Shown here: piece by piece, positions 7,004 through 16,943 of the stretch
How positions within the stretch are numbered: position 1 is the stretch's first letter
Layout of the letters: every line of letters starts with the position of its first letter
Assembly (NCBI RefSeq): GCF_000429045.1
Contig: NZ_AUBC01000016.1
Location: 62,001 to 126,000 of the forward strand
Direction: 5' to 3'
Source: Salinarimonas rosea DSM 21201
Lineage (GTDB): Bacteria; Pseudomonadota; Alphaproteobacteria; Rhizobiales; Beijerinckiaceae
DNA length: 64,000 nucleotides
Notes under the pieces: generated by a model
What the model was told of the DNA's origin: nothing
The model's database searches: none
The model's input: only the letters and a program-made list of their open reading frames with translations
Made by a program: the position numbers and the translations under genes

Positions 7004-8281
7004 ATGACGAAGCTGATCACCACGCTCATGACCGGCGCGGCGGCGCTGGCGCTCACGGCGGGCGCCGCGGCCGCGCAGACGCAGGTCCGCATCGCCTGGT
7101 ACAACGACGGCAACGAGGGCGAGGTGCTCGCCGACCTCGTCGAGCGTTTCGAGGAGGCCAACCCCGACATCGACGTCGTCATCGACACGGTGGCCTACCA
7201 GGCGATCCTCGAGTCGCTGCCGGTACAGCTCGCCGCCGGCGAGGGCCCGGACATGGCCCGCGTCACCGATCTGGGCGGCCTCGCCCAGTACTATCTCGAC
7301 CTGCGTCCCCATCTCGAGGACCCGGAGTACTGGGAGGCGAGCTTCGGCCCGTTCCTGAACTGGCTGCGCGTCCCGGGCAACGAGGACGCGATCCACGGCT
7401 ACATGACGCAGCTGACCGTCACCGGCCCCTTCGTCAACAAGACCCTGTTCGAGCAGGCCGGCGTCGAGCTGCCGGGCGCCGGTGCGACCTGGGCGGACTG
7501 GGCCGAGGCCTCGCGCAAGGTCGCCGAGGCGACCGGCGTGCAGATCCCGATCGCCATCGACCGCTCCGGCCACCGCATCGCCGGCCCGGCGATCTCGATG
7601 GGCGCGGCGTATTTCGACGAGGCGGGCGAGCCGGCGGTCGTCGACGAGGGCTTCCGGACCTTCGCGCAGATGCTCTACGACTGGCACCAGGACGGCACGA
7701 TGGCGAAGGACATCTTCGTCGCGGGCTCGGGCGGCACCTACGTCCCGGCCAACCAGGAATTCGTCAACGCGCAGACGGTGTTCTACTACTCGGGCTCCTG
7801 GCAGATCGGGCAGTTCGCCCAGAACATCGGCCAGGACTTCGACTGGTGGGCGGTCCCCAACCCCTGCGGCCCGGCCGCCTGCTCCGGCATGCCCGGCGGC
7901 GCGGCGCTGGTCGCCTTGAAGGACACCGACCATCCGGAAGCGGTCGCGCGGGTGATGGAGTACCTCTCCTCCCCCGACGTGATCGCCGAGTTCGCCGGCC
8001 GCACGCTCTTCCTGCCCGGTCACCTGCAGCTGAACCCCACCGCGATCGACTTCCAGACGGACAACCCGCTCGCGGAGCATGCGCTGCAGACGTTCGCGGC
8101 GGAGGTGCCGAAGGTCGCCGCGGCCGCCTATGCGCTGCAGGGCTACACCAACAACCGGATCGTGTTCAACGCCACCATCGCGCGCATCTCCGAGGCGATC
8201 GGCGGCGAGATGTCCCTCGACGACGCCTTCGAGCGCATCGAGTCCGACATCGAGAACCAGCTCACCGAAGCCGCGCGCTGA
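7004..8281 (+). CDS. Sugar ABC transporter substrate-binding protein
   Basis: A 425-residue periplasmic protein of the extracellular solute-binding family 1. A signal peptide covers about residues 1-24 and cleaves after AAAAQ. The mature protein shows the two-lobe pattern: RIAWYNDGNEGEVLADLVERF at the start, GEGPDMARV near 80, a VNKTLFEQAG element near 147, and a C-terminal ALQTFAAEVPK segment. It is first in the carbohydrate operon and delivers its ligand to the two permeases just downstream. The ligand is not readable; the GH31 and CE15-like enzymes in the same operon point to an oligosaccharide, perhaps one carrying glucuronate. Confidence 0.88.
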   Translation: MTKLITTLMTGAAALALTAGAAAAQTQVRIAWYNDGNEGEVLADLVERFEEANPDIDVVIDTVAYQAILESLPVQLAAGEGPDMARVTDLGGLAQYYLDLRPHLEDPEYWEASFGPFLNWLRVPGNEDAIHGYMTQLTVTGPFVNKTLFEQAGVELPGAGATWADWAEASRKVAEATGVQIPIAIDRSGHRIAGPAISMGAAYFDEAGEPAVVDEGFRTFAQMLYDWHQDGTMAKDIFVAGSGGTYVPANQEFVNAQTVFYYSGSWQIGQFAQNIGQDFDWWAVPNPCGPAACSGMPGGAALVALKDTDHPEAVARVMEYLSSPDVIAEFAGRTLFLPGHLQLNPTAIDFQTDNPLAEHALQTFAAEVPKVAAAAYALQGYTNNRIVFNATIARISEAIGGEMSLDDAFERIESDIENQLTEAAR

Positions 8282-8359
8282 GCGCGTCGCGATCGATGCC
8301 GTCGGCGGAGCCCGCTCCGCCGACGGCCCCCTCTTCTCGGTGAAGGACGAAAGGGACCG

Positions 8360-9403
8360 ATGTCGCACGCGTCGACCGGGCGGGCGCCCGTCGAGGAGCG
8401 CCGCAGCCTCAAGGAGCTCGCCGGCGCGGGCTTCGGCGTCCTGTGGGCCGCGCTCATGCGCCTGTTCGAGCCGCCGATGGCCGCGCTCCAGCGCGTGCTC
8501 GGCATCGGGCGCATGCCCTACCTCTTCCTCCTGCCGAACCTCGCCTTCTTCGGCGTCTTCGTGATCACGCCGCTGTTCATCAACCTCGGCTATTCCGTCA
8601 CCGGCGGCACCGACCTCTACCTTTCCGAGCGGCCCTTCGTGGGCGCCGAGCAGTACGGCTTCCTGTTCGACTGCGGCAGCTGGATCGACCCGACCTCCTG
8701 CCGGGAGGACCGCTTCTGGCGCGGCGTCTACAACACGATCACCTTCGTGACCTTCCAGGTCGCGTTCATGGTGCTGTTCGCGCTCGTCACGGCCCTCGTG
8801 CTCAACCAGGAGATCCGCGCCCGCGGCTTCTTCCGCGCGGTCTTCTTCTTCCCCGTCCTGCTCTCGCCGGTGGTCGTGGCGCTGATCTGGAAGTGGATCC
8901 TGCTGCGCGACGGCCTGCTCAACGCCATGCTGCTCGAGATGGGGCTCGACCGCATCCTCTGGCTCGCGGACGCGAACTGGGCGATGTTCTGGTCGGTCTT
9001 CGTCTCGGTCTGGGCGCACATGGGCTTCTACACGCTCATCCTGCTGGCCGGCCTGCAGGCGATCCCGCCGGACCTCTACGAGGCGGCGGAGATGGACGGC
9101 ACCAGCCGCTGGCGTGCCTTCTGGCGCATCACGCTGCCGCTGCTGTGGCCGAACCTCCTCGTCGTCCTCGTGCTCGCGCTGATCCGCGCCGTCCAGATCT
9201 TCGACGAGGTCTACGTGCTCACCGGCGGCGGGCCGGGCACGGCGACGCAATTCCTGGTGCAGTACATCTACAACACCGGCTTCGCCAACCGGGTGCAGAA
9301 CTTCGGCCTCGCCTCGGCGGCCTCCGTCGTCCTCGGCGTCGTCCTGTTCGCGCTCACCATCACCCAGCTCGCCCTCGCGCGCCGGCGCGACGGGGCGGCC
9401 TGA
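8360..9403 (+). CDS. Sugar ABC transporter permease, MalF/UgpA type
   Basis: A 347-residue inner-membrane permease. After a cytoplasmic N-terminal region of about 50 residues, around six membrane segments are visible, starting at LFLLPNLAFFGVFVITPLF. The EAA loop that contacts the ATPase is EAAEMDGTSRWRAFWRI near residues 241-257. The conserved FDEVYVLTGGGP segment follows. It forms a heterodimer with the next gene product. The gap after the binding protein gene is 78 bases, and the gap to the second permease is 19 bases, so they are one transcription unit. Confidence 0.88.
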   Translation: MSHASTGRAPVEERRSLKELAGAGFGVLWAALMRLFEPPMAALQRVLGIGRMPYLFLLPNLAFFGVFVITPLFINLGYSVTGGTDLYLSERPFVGAEQYGFLFDCGSWIDPTSCREDRFWRGVYNTITFVTFQVAFMVLFALVTALVLNQEIRARGFFRAVFFFPVLLSPVVVALIWKWILLRDGLLNAMLLEMGLDRILWLADANWAMFWSVFVSVWAHMGFYTLILLAGLQAIPPDLYEAAEMDGTSRWRAFWRITLPLLWPNLLVVLVLALIRAVQIFDEVYVLTGGGPGTATQFLVQYIYNTGFANRVQNFGLASAASVVLGVVLFALTITQLALARRRDGAA

Positions 9404-9422
9404 CCGGGCTCGGAGGAGAACC

Positions 9423-10526
9423 ATGACCACCGAGACCGCCGCATCCACCACGGGCCGGGGCCGCGCTCCGCAGAAGGGCGTCGTGATGGGCTTCCTGACG
9501 CGCCGGCGCGGGGGCAAGCGCCTGCACTGGACCGACTGGGCGACCTGGGCCTATCTCGCCTTCGGCATCCTCCTGATGTTCGGGCCGATCGTCTGGCTCC
9601 TGCTCTCGTCCTTCAAGACGCAGGCGGGGCTTCAGGAATTCCCGCCGACCTTCCTGCCGCTCTCGCAGGTCACGGTGGAGGTCGAGGGCAGCCCGCGCCC
9701 CCTCCCCCTCTTCCGCGTCACGATGGAGGACGGCAGCGTGCGCGAGCTCGCCGAGGTGCGCCGCATCGGCATCGTCTCGACGATGATCGACCCGGCCGAC
9801 CCGGACGAGCGCATCTCCGTGCCGATCGAGGCCCGCGAGCCGATCCGCGCGTTCCAGCTCGCCACGGAGAACTACACGACGCCCCTCGAGCAGTTCGACT
9901 TCGGGCGCTACCTGTGGAACTCCGTCTTCGTCACCGTGATCGCCACGATGATCACGCTCGTCATCAACTCGATGGCGGCCTTCGCGCTCTCGATCTACGA
10001 GTTCAAGGGCCGCAACCTGGCGATGGGCTTCATCATCTCCACGCTGATGATCCCCATCACCATCGTGCTCGTGCCGACCTACGTCGTGGTCGCCTCGCTC
10101 GGCATGGTCAACTCGCTGTGGGGCGTCATCATCCCCGGCGCGGCGACGCCGACGGGCGTGTTCCTCCTGCGGCAATACATGCTCACGCTGCCCAAGGAGC
10201 TGATCGAGGCCGCGCGCATGGACAAGGCGAGCGAGTGGCAGATCTACTGGCGCATCGTCCTGCCCCTGTCGCTGCCGGCGCTCGCGGTGCTGGCGATCTT
10301 CTCGATCATGTGGCGCTGGAACGACTTCCTCTGGCCGCTCATCGTGCTCAACCAGACCGAGGTCTACACGCTCCAGCTCGGGCTCAACGCCTTCCAGGGC
10401 GAGCTCAACACGCAATGGAACTACGTGCTGGCCATGACCGTGGTCACGCTGCTCCCCGTCGCCCTCGTCTTCGCCTTCCTGCAGCGCTTCATCACGACGG
10501 GCATCGCCTCCAGCGGGATGAAGTGA
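9423..10526 (+). CDS. Sugar ABC transporter permease, MalG/UgpE type, with periplasmic insertion
   Basis: A 367-residue permease. The first membrane segment (about residues 40-63) is followed by LLSSFKT, the usual MalG-type element. An extra hydrophilic stretch of about 75 residues (roughly 75-150) then precedes the second membrane segment at LWNSVFVTVIATM; usual MalG-family proteins of about 280 residues have only a short loop there. The EAA loop is EAARMDKASEWQIYWRI near 260-276. It partners the preceding permease. The insertion would lie in the periplasm and might contact the binding protein (inference). Confidence 0.88.
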   Translation: MTTETAASTTGRGRAPQKGVVMGFLTRRRGGKRLHWTDWATWAYLAFGILLMFGPIVWLLLSSFKTQAGLQEFPPTFLPLSQVTVEVEGSPRPLPLFRVTMEDGSVRELAEVRRIGIVSTMIDPADPDERISVPIEAREPIRAFQLATENYTTPLEQFDFGRYLWNSVFVTVIATMITLVINSMAAFALSIYEFKGRNLAMGFIISTLMIPITIVLVPTYVVVASLGMVNSLWGVIIPGAATPTGVFLLRQYMLTLPKELIEAARMDKASEWQIYWRIVLPLSLPALAVLAIFSIMWRWNDFLWPLIVLNQTEVYTLQLGLNAFQGELNTQWNYVLAMTVVTLLPVALVFAFLQRFITTGIASSGMK

Positions 10527-10573
10527 TGAGCGCCCGTCTCGCCTCACACGCACGCACTCCACGCGCAAACGAG

Positions 10574-10747
10574 GATTCCCCTCTCCCTCGTGGAGAGGGG
10601 CTAGGAGTGTGGGGCGTCGGGCGAGCGGGACCTTTCGTCGGGCGACCTCGCACGGAAAGGCAGCGCTGCATCCATGGCGAGACGGTCCTGCACGCCCCAC
10701 ACCCACGGCCCCTCTCCGAGCGAACACACTCCCGGGAGAGGGGAGAG
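10574..10747. repeat. Palindromic intergenic element inside the sugar-transport operon
   Basis: The 264-base gap between the second permease and the ATPase holds a composite palindrome. CCCTCTCC and GGAGAGGGG pair locally near 10578-10600, a second such hairpin lies near 10709-10745, and 10592-10617 is a close reverse complement of 10692-10717 (shared ends GGAGAGGGG and GTGGGGCGT). It resembles the mobile palindromic units scattered in alphaproteobacterial spacers. Within an operon it could affect transcript stability or stoichiometry. Confidence 0.6.
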
Positions 10748-10790
10748 CCGGCATCGACGGCGCGTCACACAATGTTCCGGAGAGCCTGAC

Positions 10791-11927
<1,137 letters not shown>

Positions 11928-11971
11928 CGCCAGCAGGATCCACGCACCGGCAGGACCCACGAGCACGATCG

Positions 11972-14362
11972 ATGAAGCTCCTCGCGCGCGCGGACACGGT
12001 CCGCGAGATCCCCCACGGCGTCGAGACCGAGACCGATCACGGCGCGCGCCTGCGCATCGTCCTCGCGGGTCCCGACCTCGCGCACGTCTCCCTCGTGCGC
12101 CGCGAGGGCCGGCGTCTCGACCGGACCTGGACCATCGCGCCGAACGGCCTCGAGCCGCCTGACGAGGGCCGCGCGCGCGACGCGCTCGACGGCTTCTCCC
12201 CGCCGCCGACGCATGTCGCGCAGGAGGACGGCGTCGTCACCCTCGCGGGCGGCGACATCGCGGTCGCGATCCGCGCGAACCCGCTCCACCTCGCCTTCCA
12301 CCGCGCCGGCGAGAGCGCGCCCTTCGCCTCGGACCGGCCGAGCGGCGCCTACATGCTCTCGCGGCGCACGAACGCCTTCGCGCACCACATGGCGCGCCGC
12401 CCCTCCGAGCGGCACTACGGTCTCGGCGACAAGGCCGGCCCGGTCGATCGCACCGGACGGCGCTTCCGCCTCGAGGCGGTGGATCCCTGCGGCTACGACG
12501 CCGAGACTTCCGACCCGCTCTACAAGGTCGCGCCGATCCTCATCTGCGACGATCGCGAGACCGGGGCCGCCTACGGCATCCTCTACGACAACCTCGCCGC
12601 GGCGGACCTCGATCTCGGCGCGACGATCGACAATTACCACGCGCCCTTCCGCAGCTACCGTGCGGAGGACGGCGACCTGGATTATTGGGTCGTGCTCGGC
12701 CCCTCCGTGCTCGACGTCGCGCGCAGGATCGACAAGCTCGTCGGCGGCCAGGCGCTGCCGCCCAAGTGGGCGCTCGGCTTCGGCCTCACCTCGATGAGCA
12801 TCGCGGACGCGCCGGACGCGGACGCGCGCATCCGCGAGATCGTCGCCGACTTCGCGCGCCACGACCTGCCCTGCGACAGCTTCCACTTCGGCTCGGGCTA
12901 CACGCTCCACGGCGGCAGGCGCCACACCTTCCGCTGGAACGAGACGAAGTTCCCCGACCCCGCCGGCACGCTCGCCGCGCTCCACGAGGCGGGCCTGCGG
13001 ACGGTCACCAACATCAAGCCCTGCCTCCTCGACGACCATCCGGACTACGGCCCGGCCGCCGACGCGGGCATCCTGGTGAAGGACGGCGACGGGGCGGACG
13101 CGCCGCCGGCGGTCTCGCTGTTCTGGGACGGGCCCGGCGCGCATCTCGACTTCACCAACCCGGACGGCGTCGCCTGGTGGCGCGGGCGCATGCGCGAGCG
13201 GCTCCTCGGTATCGGCGTCGACACGATCTGGAACGACAACAACGAATACGAGATCTGGGACGAGGACGCGCGCTGCGCCGGCTTCGGACGGCCCTTCGAC
13301 CTCGCGCTCGCGCGCCCGCTCCAGCCGCTCCTGATGACCCGCGCCTCCTTCCGCGAGCAGCAGGAGGTCGCGCCCGGCAGGCGCCCCTACGCCATCACCC
13401 GCGCCGGCGGGCCCGGCATCGGGCGCTACGGCCAGAGCTGGACGGGCGACAACACCACCGCCTGGAAGACCCTGCGCTGGAACATCGCGCAGGGCCTCTC
13501 GATGGGCCTCTCGGCCATGGGCAACACCGGCCACGACGTCGGCGGCTTCCTCGGCCAGGAGCCGACGCCGGAGCTGCTGGTGCGCTTCACCGAGATGTGC
13601 AGCCTGTGGCCGCGCATGGTGATGAACTCGTGGAAATCCTCGGGCGTCACCACCCTGCCGTGGATGTACCCGGAGGTCGTCCCGCAAATGCGCGAGGCGA
13701 TGCGCCTGCGCTACCGGCTGATGCCGTATCTCTACACCGCCATGTGGCGCGCGGCCGTCGACGGCACGCCCGCGGTGAAGCCGCTCTTCACGCTGTTTGC
13801 GGACGACCCGCTCGTCGGCACCCGCGACGACCTTTTTCTGCTCGGCGACGACCTCCTCGTCGCGCCGGTCCTCGCCGAGGGCGAGATACGCCGCGCGGTG
13901 CCCCTGCCGGCCGGGACGGCGTGGATCGACTTCCACACCGGTGCCCGCGTCGAGGGCGGGCGCGAGGTCGAGGTCGAGGCGCCGCTGGGGCGGCTTCCGG
14001 TGCTGGTGCGCGAGGGCGCGCTGATCCCGCTTTCGCGCCAGCTCGCCCGCATCGACCCCGCGCGCGAGACCTGGCGGGGCCTGCGCGTCCATCCCGGCAC
14101 GGACGGCGCGTCCGAGACGGTGCTCTACGAGGATAACGGCGAGACCGCGGATTGGCGCGGGGACGGCGCGTGCCTGATCCGCGTCGCGATGCGGGTCGAG
14201 GGCGAGCGGCTCTCGCTCGAGGCGCGCCGCGAGGGCGCCTTCCGCCCGGCCTACGAGGCGCTGGAGATCGAGATCGCGGGTGGGCGCCGGTTCGGCGAGA
14301 TCGTGCTCAACGGCGCGCCGGCCGCGCCCGGCGCGCCCCTGCACCTCGCTGTCGACGCGTGA
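11972..14362 (+). CDS. Glycoside hydrolase family 31 (alpha-glycosidase)
   Basis: A 796-residue cytoplasmic enzyme with no signal peptide. It has an N-terminal beta domain with ERHYGLGDKAGPVDR, a catalytic barrel, and a C-terminal beta domain. The nucleophile motif is IWNDNNE, with Asp422 as nucleophile; the acid/base is Asp493 in SWTGDNTT; GNTGHDVGGF is another family landmark. GH31 covers alpha-glucosidases, alpha-xylosidases and related enzymes; the substrate cannot be fixed from the motifs. Being intracellular and behind an importer, it probably trims an imported oligosaccharide. The gap after the ATPase stop is 44 bases. Confidence 0.9.
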   Translation: MKLLARADTVREIPHGVETETDHGARLRIVLAGPDLAHVSLVRREGRRLDRTWTIAPNGLEPPDEGRARDALDGFSPPPTHVAQEDGVVTLAGGDIAVAIRANPLHLAFHRAGESAPFASDRPSGAYMLSRRTNAFAHHMARRPSERHYGLGDKAGPVDRTGRRFRLEAVDPCGYDAETSDPLYKVAPILICDDRETGAAYGILYDNLAAADLDLGATIDNYHAPFRSYRAEDGDLDYWVVLGPSVLDVARRIDKLVGGQALPPKWALGFGLTSMSIADAPDADARIREIVADFARHDLPCDSFHFGSGYTLHGGRRHTFRWNETKFPDPAGTLAALHEAGLRTVTNIKPCLLDDHPDYGPAADAGILVKDGDGADAPPAVSLFWDGPGAHLDFTNPDGVAWWRGRMRERLLGIGVDTIWNDNNEYEIWDEDARCAGFGRPFDLALARPLQPLLMTRASFREQQEVAPGRRPYAITRAGGPGIGRYGQSWTGDNTTAWKTLRWNIAQGLSMGLSAMGNTGHDVGGFLGQEPTPELLVRFTEMCSLWPRMVMNSWKSSGVTTLPWMYPEVVPQMREAMRLRYRLMPYLYTAMWRAAVDGTPAVKPLFTLFADDPLVGTRDDLFLLGDDLLVAPVLAEGEIRRAVPLPAGTAWIDFHTGARVEGGREVEVEAPLGRLPVLVREGALIPLSRQLARIDPARETWRGLRVHPGTDGASETVLYEDNGETADWRGDGACLIRVAMRVEGERLSLEARREGAFRPAYEALEIEIAGGRRFGEIVLNGAPAAPGAPLHLAVDA

Positions 14363-14375
14363 GGGAGGGCTCGGG

Positions 14376-15497
14376 ATGGCGAGATCCGTCATCCGGGACG
14401 ACGGCAAGCGCGACCGTCTCGTGCGCCATGTCTACGGCGAGATCCCCCCTCCTCCGCAACGGCTCGACGTCGCGCGCCGCCCCTGGCACGAGGCCGGCGG
14501 CGAGATCCTGACGCTCTCGATGTCCCACGACGGGCGGACGCACACGGTCGACGGCGCCCTCTTCCTGCCGCCCGATGCGAGAGGGCCCGTCCCCCTCGTC
14601 GTCGGCCTCGCCTTCCTCGGACCGCTGGGCGCCGTCGACGCGCCCGGCTTCCCCGTCGACCCGAACGCGGTCGTCGAGGCGACGAGCGCCGGCTTCCCGG
14701 ACGGGCGCCTCCGCCCAGCCATGCGCGGCCGCCACGCCGCGCGCTGGCCGCGCGACCTCTTCCACGCCGCCGGCTGCGGCCTGCTGCTCGCCTGCTACGG
14801 CTCGTTCACGCCCGACGACCCGATCGCGTCATTCGCACGCGGGGTCGCGCCGCTGATCGGCATTGGCGCGATGCCGATGCCGGCTCTCCCACCGGAGGGG
14901 AACTCCCCCGGCGCCCTCGCGCTCTGGGCTTGGGCCTATTCCCGCCTCGTCGACGTCGCCCTCGCCCGGCCCGAGATCGACCCGGCGCGGATCGTCGTCG
15001 CCGGCCATTCGCGGCTCGGCAAGGCGGCGCTCCTCGCGGCCGCCCACGACACGCGCATCGCCGGCGTTTTCGCCAACAATTCCGGCTGCCTCGGCGTGCG
15101 GCCCTCCGCCATCCGCCGTGGCGAGACGCCGGACGCGCTCGCGGCGCGCTTCCCGCACTGGGTGACGCCGGCTTTCGCCGCCGATCCGCACCCGCCCGAC
15201 GGGGTCGACCAGCCGGACCTCCTCGCGGCCGTCGCCCCGCGACGCGTCTACGCCGCGAGCGCGACGGAGGATTCCTGGGCCGATCCCGCCGGCGAGCGCG
15301 CCGGCCTGATCGCCGCGGCGCCCGCCTGGCGGGCGCTCGGCTGCGACGTCCCCGAGATCGACGCGGACGCACCCCTCGTCGCGGGTGCGGCGTTCACCGT
15401 CGGCCCGCTCGGCTGGCACCTGCGCGCCGGCCCTCACGAACTCACGCGCGACGACTGGGAGCGCGCCCTCCCCCACCTCCTGGAGCCGCCCCGATGA
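14376..15497 (+). CDS. CE15-like (glucuronoyl esterase family) alpha/beta hydrolase
   Basis: A 373-residue alpha/beta hydrolase. The serine motif GHSRLGK (210-216, Ser212) is the form seen in CE15 4-O-methyl-glucuronoyl esterases rather than the usual GxSxG. It is followed by FANNSGCLG, an EDSWADPAGE segment and a C-terminal RAGPHELTRDDW with His354 as the likely catalytic histidine; all are landmarks of bacterial CE15 proteins. No signal peptide is seen, so it would act in the cytoplasm on imported esters of glucuronic acid (inference). It lies 13 bases after GH31 and overlaps uxaC by 4 bases, which ties it to uronate metabolism. Confidence 0.75.
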   Translation: MARSVIRDDGKRDRLVRHVYGEIPPPPQRLDVARRPWHEAGGEILTLSMSHDGRTHTVDGALFLPPDARGPVPLVVGLAFLGPLGAVDAPGFPVDPNAVVEATSAGFPDGRLRPAMRGRHAARWPRDLFHAAGCGLLLACYGSFTPDDPIASFARGVAPLIGIGAMPMPALPPEGNSPGALALWAWAYSRLVDVALARPEIDPARIVVAGHSRLGKAALLAAAHDTRIAGVFANNSGCLGVRPSAIRRGETPDALAARFPHWVTPAFAADPHPPDGVDQPDLLAAVAPRRVYAASATEDSWADPAGERAGLIAAAPAWRALGCDVPEIDADAPLVAGAAFTVGPLGWHLRAGPHELTRDDWERALPHLLEPPR

Positions 15498-16927
15498 CGA
15501 CACCCCTCCTCGACCCGGATCGCCTCCTGCCGATCGCCGAGCCCGCCCGCGGCCTCGCCCGCGAGCTCTATGCGCGCGTGCGCGACCTCCCCCTGGTCTG
15601 CCCCCACGGCCACACCGATCCCGCCTGGTTCGCGACGAACGAGCCCTTCCGGGACGCGGCCGAGCTGCTGCTGTGGCCCGACCATTACCTCGTCCGCATG
15701 CTCCAGAGCCGGGGCGTGCCCTACGAGGCGCTGGGCATCGCGCCCGAGCGCGACCGCGGCATTCCGGTCGCGTCGCCGCGGGAGGGCTGGCGGACCTTCG
15801 CGTCGCACTACGACCTCTTCCGCGGCACGCCCTCGCGCCTGTGGCTCGACCACGCGCTTCACGAGGTGCTCGGCCTCGAGAAGCGGCTCACCGCCGAGAC
15901 CGCCGACTGGGCCTACGACGCCATCAACGAGCGCTTGGCCGACGATGCCTTTCGCCCGCGCGCGCTCTACGAGCGCTTCGGGATCGAGGTGATCGCCACG
16001 ACGGACGGCGCCACCGACACGCTGGACCATCACCGCGCCATCCGCGACAGCGGCTGGGGCGGGCGCGTGATCCCGACCTTCCGCCCCGACGCCGTCACCG
16101 ACCCCGAGCACGAGGCCTTCCCGGCGTCGATGACGGAGCTGCGCCGGCTCACGGGCGCCGACGTGGCGCGCTGGGGCGACTACCTCGACGCGCTGCGCCA
16201 GCGCCGCGCCGTCTTCGCCGACCTCGGCGCGACGGCGACGGACCACGGCCCTCCCACCGCCACGACAGCGGATCTCGACCCCGAGACCTGCCAGAAGCTC
16301 CTCGCCGGCGCGCTGGCGGGCGCGCTGACACCCGAGGACGCCGCGCTGTTCCGCGCGCAGATGCTCACCGAGATGGCGGGCATGTCGGCGCAGGACGGGC
16401 TGGTCATGCAGATCCACGCCGGCTCCAGGCGCAACCATTCCGGCGCGATCTTCGAGGCCTTCGGCCGCGACAAGGGCTTCGACATGCCGCTGAAGGTGGA
16501 CTGGACCGGCGGCCTCCACGCGCTGCTCGAGCGCCACGGCTTCGCCGAGCGGCTCAAGATCATCCTCTTCACCCTCGACGAGACGACGCTCGCCCGCGAG
16601 GTCGCCCCGCTCGCCGGCGCCTATCCGTCGCTGCTGATCGGCCCGGCCTGGTGGTTCTTCGACGCACCGGAGGGCATGCGCCGGCACCGCCGGCTCGTGA
16701 CGGAGACCGCCGGCTTCTACAATCACGCGGGCTTCAACGACGACACCCGCGCGCTGCTGTCGCTGCCGGCGCGCCACGACATGTCCCGGCGCATCGAGTG
16801 CGGGCTCCTCGCCGAGATGGTCTGCGAGGGCGTTCTCCACCGCGACGAGGCGGAGCCGCTGGCCCAGGAGCTGGCGGTCGGCCTCGCGCGACGCGCCTAC
16901 AACCTCGAAGCCGTTTCAACCGATTGA
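15494..16927 (+). CDS. uxaC: Glucuronate (uronate) isomerase
   Basis: A 477-residue enzyme that converts D-glucuronate to D-fructuronate and D-galacturonate to D-tagaturonate. It belongs to the UxaC branch of the amidohydrolase superfamily: CPHGHTDPAWFA near 36 supplies the metal-binding HxH, and IHAGSRRNHS, VDWTGGLH and the C-terminal LLAEMVCEG are family landmarks. The length is typical (about 470). The ATG overlaps the stop of the CE15-like gene by 4 bases, so translation is probably coupled. It catalyses the first step of the Ashwell pathway, continued by the next two genes. Confidence 0.93.
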   Translation: MTTPLLDPDRLLPIAEPARGLARELYARVRDLPLVCPHGHTDPAWFATNEPFRDAAELLLWPDHYLVRMLQSRGVPYEALGIAPERDRGIPVASPREGWRTFASHYDLFRGTPSRLWLDHALHEVLGLEKRLTAETADWAYDAINERLADDAFRPRALYERFGIEVIATTDGATDTLDHHRAIRDSGWGGRVIPTFRPDAVTDPEHEAFPASMTELRRLTGADVARWGDYLDALRQRRAVFADLGATATDHGPPTATTADLDPETCQKLLAGALAGALTPEDAALFRAQMLTEMAGMSAQDGLVMQIHAGSRRNHSGAIFEAFGRDKGFDMPLKVDWTGGLHALLERHGFAERLKIILFTLDETTLAREVAPLAGAYPSLLIGPAWWFFDAPEGMRRHRRLVTETAGFYNHAGFNDDTRALLSLPARHDMSRRIECGLLAEMVCEGVLHRDEAEPLAQELAVGLARRAYNLEAVSTD

Positions 16928-16943
16928 AGAGCGGATTTCACCC

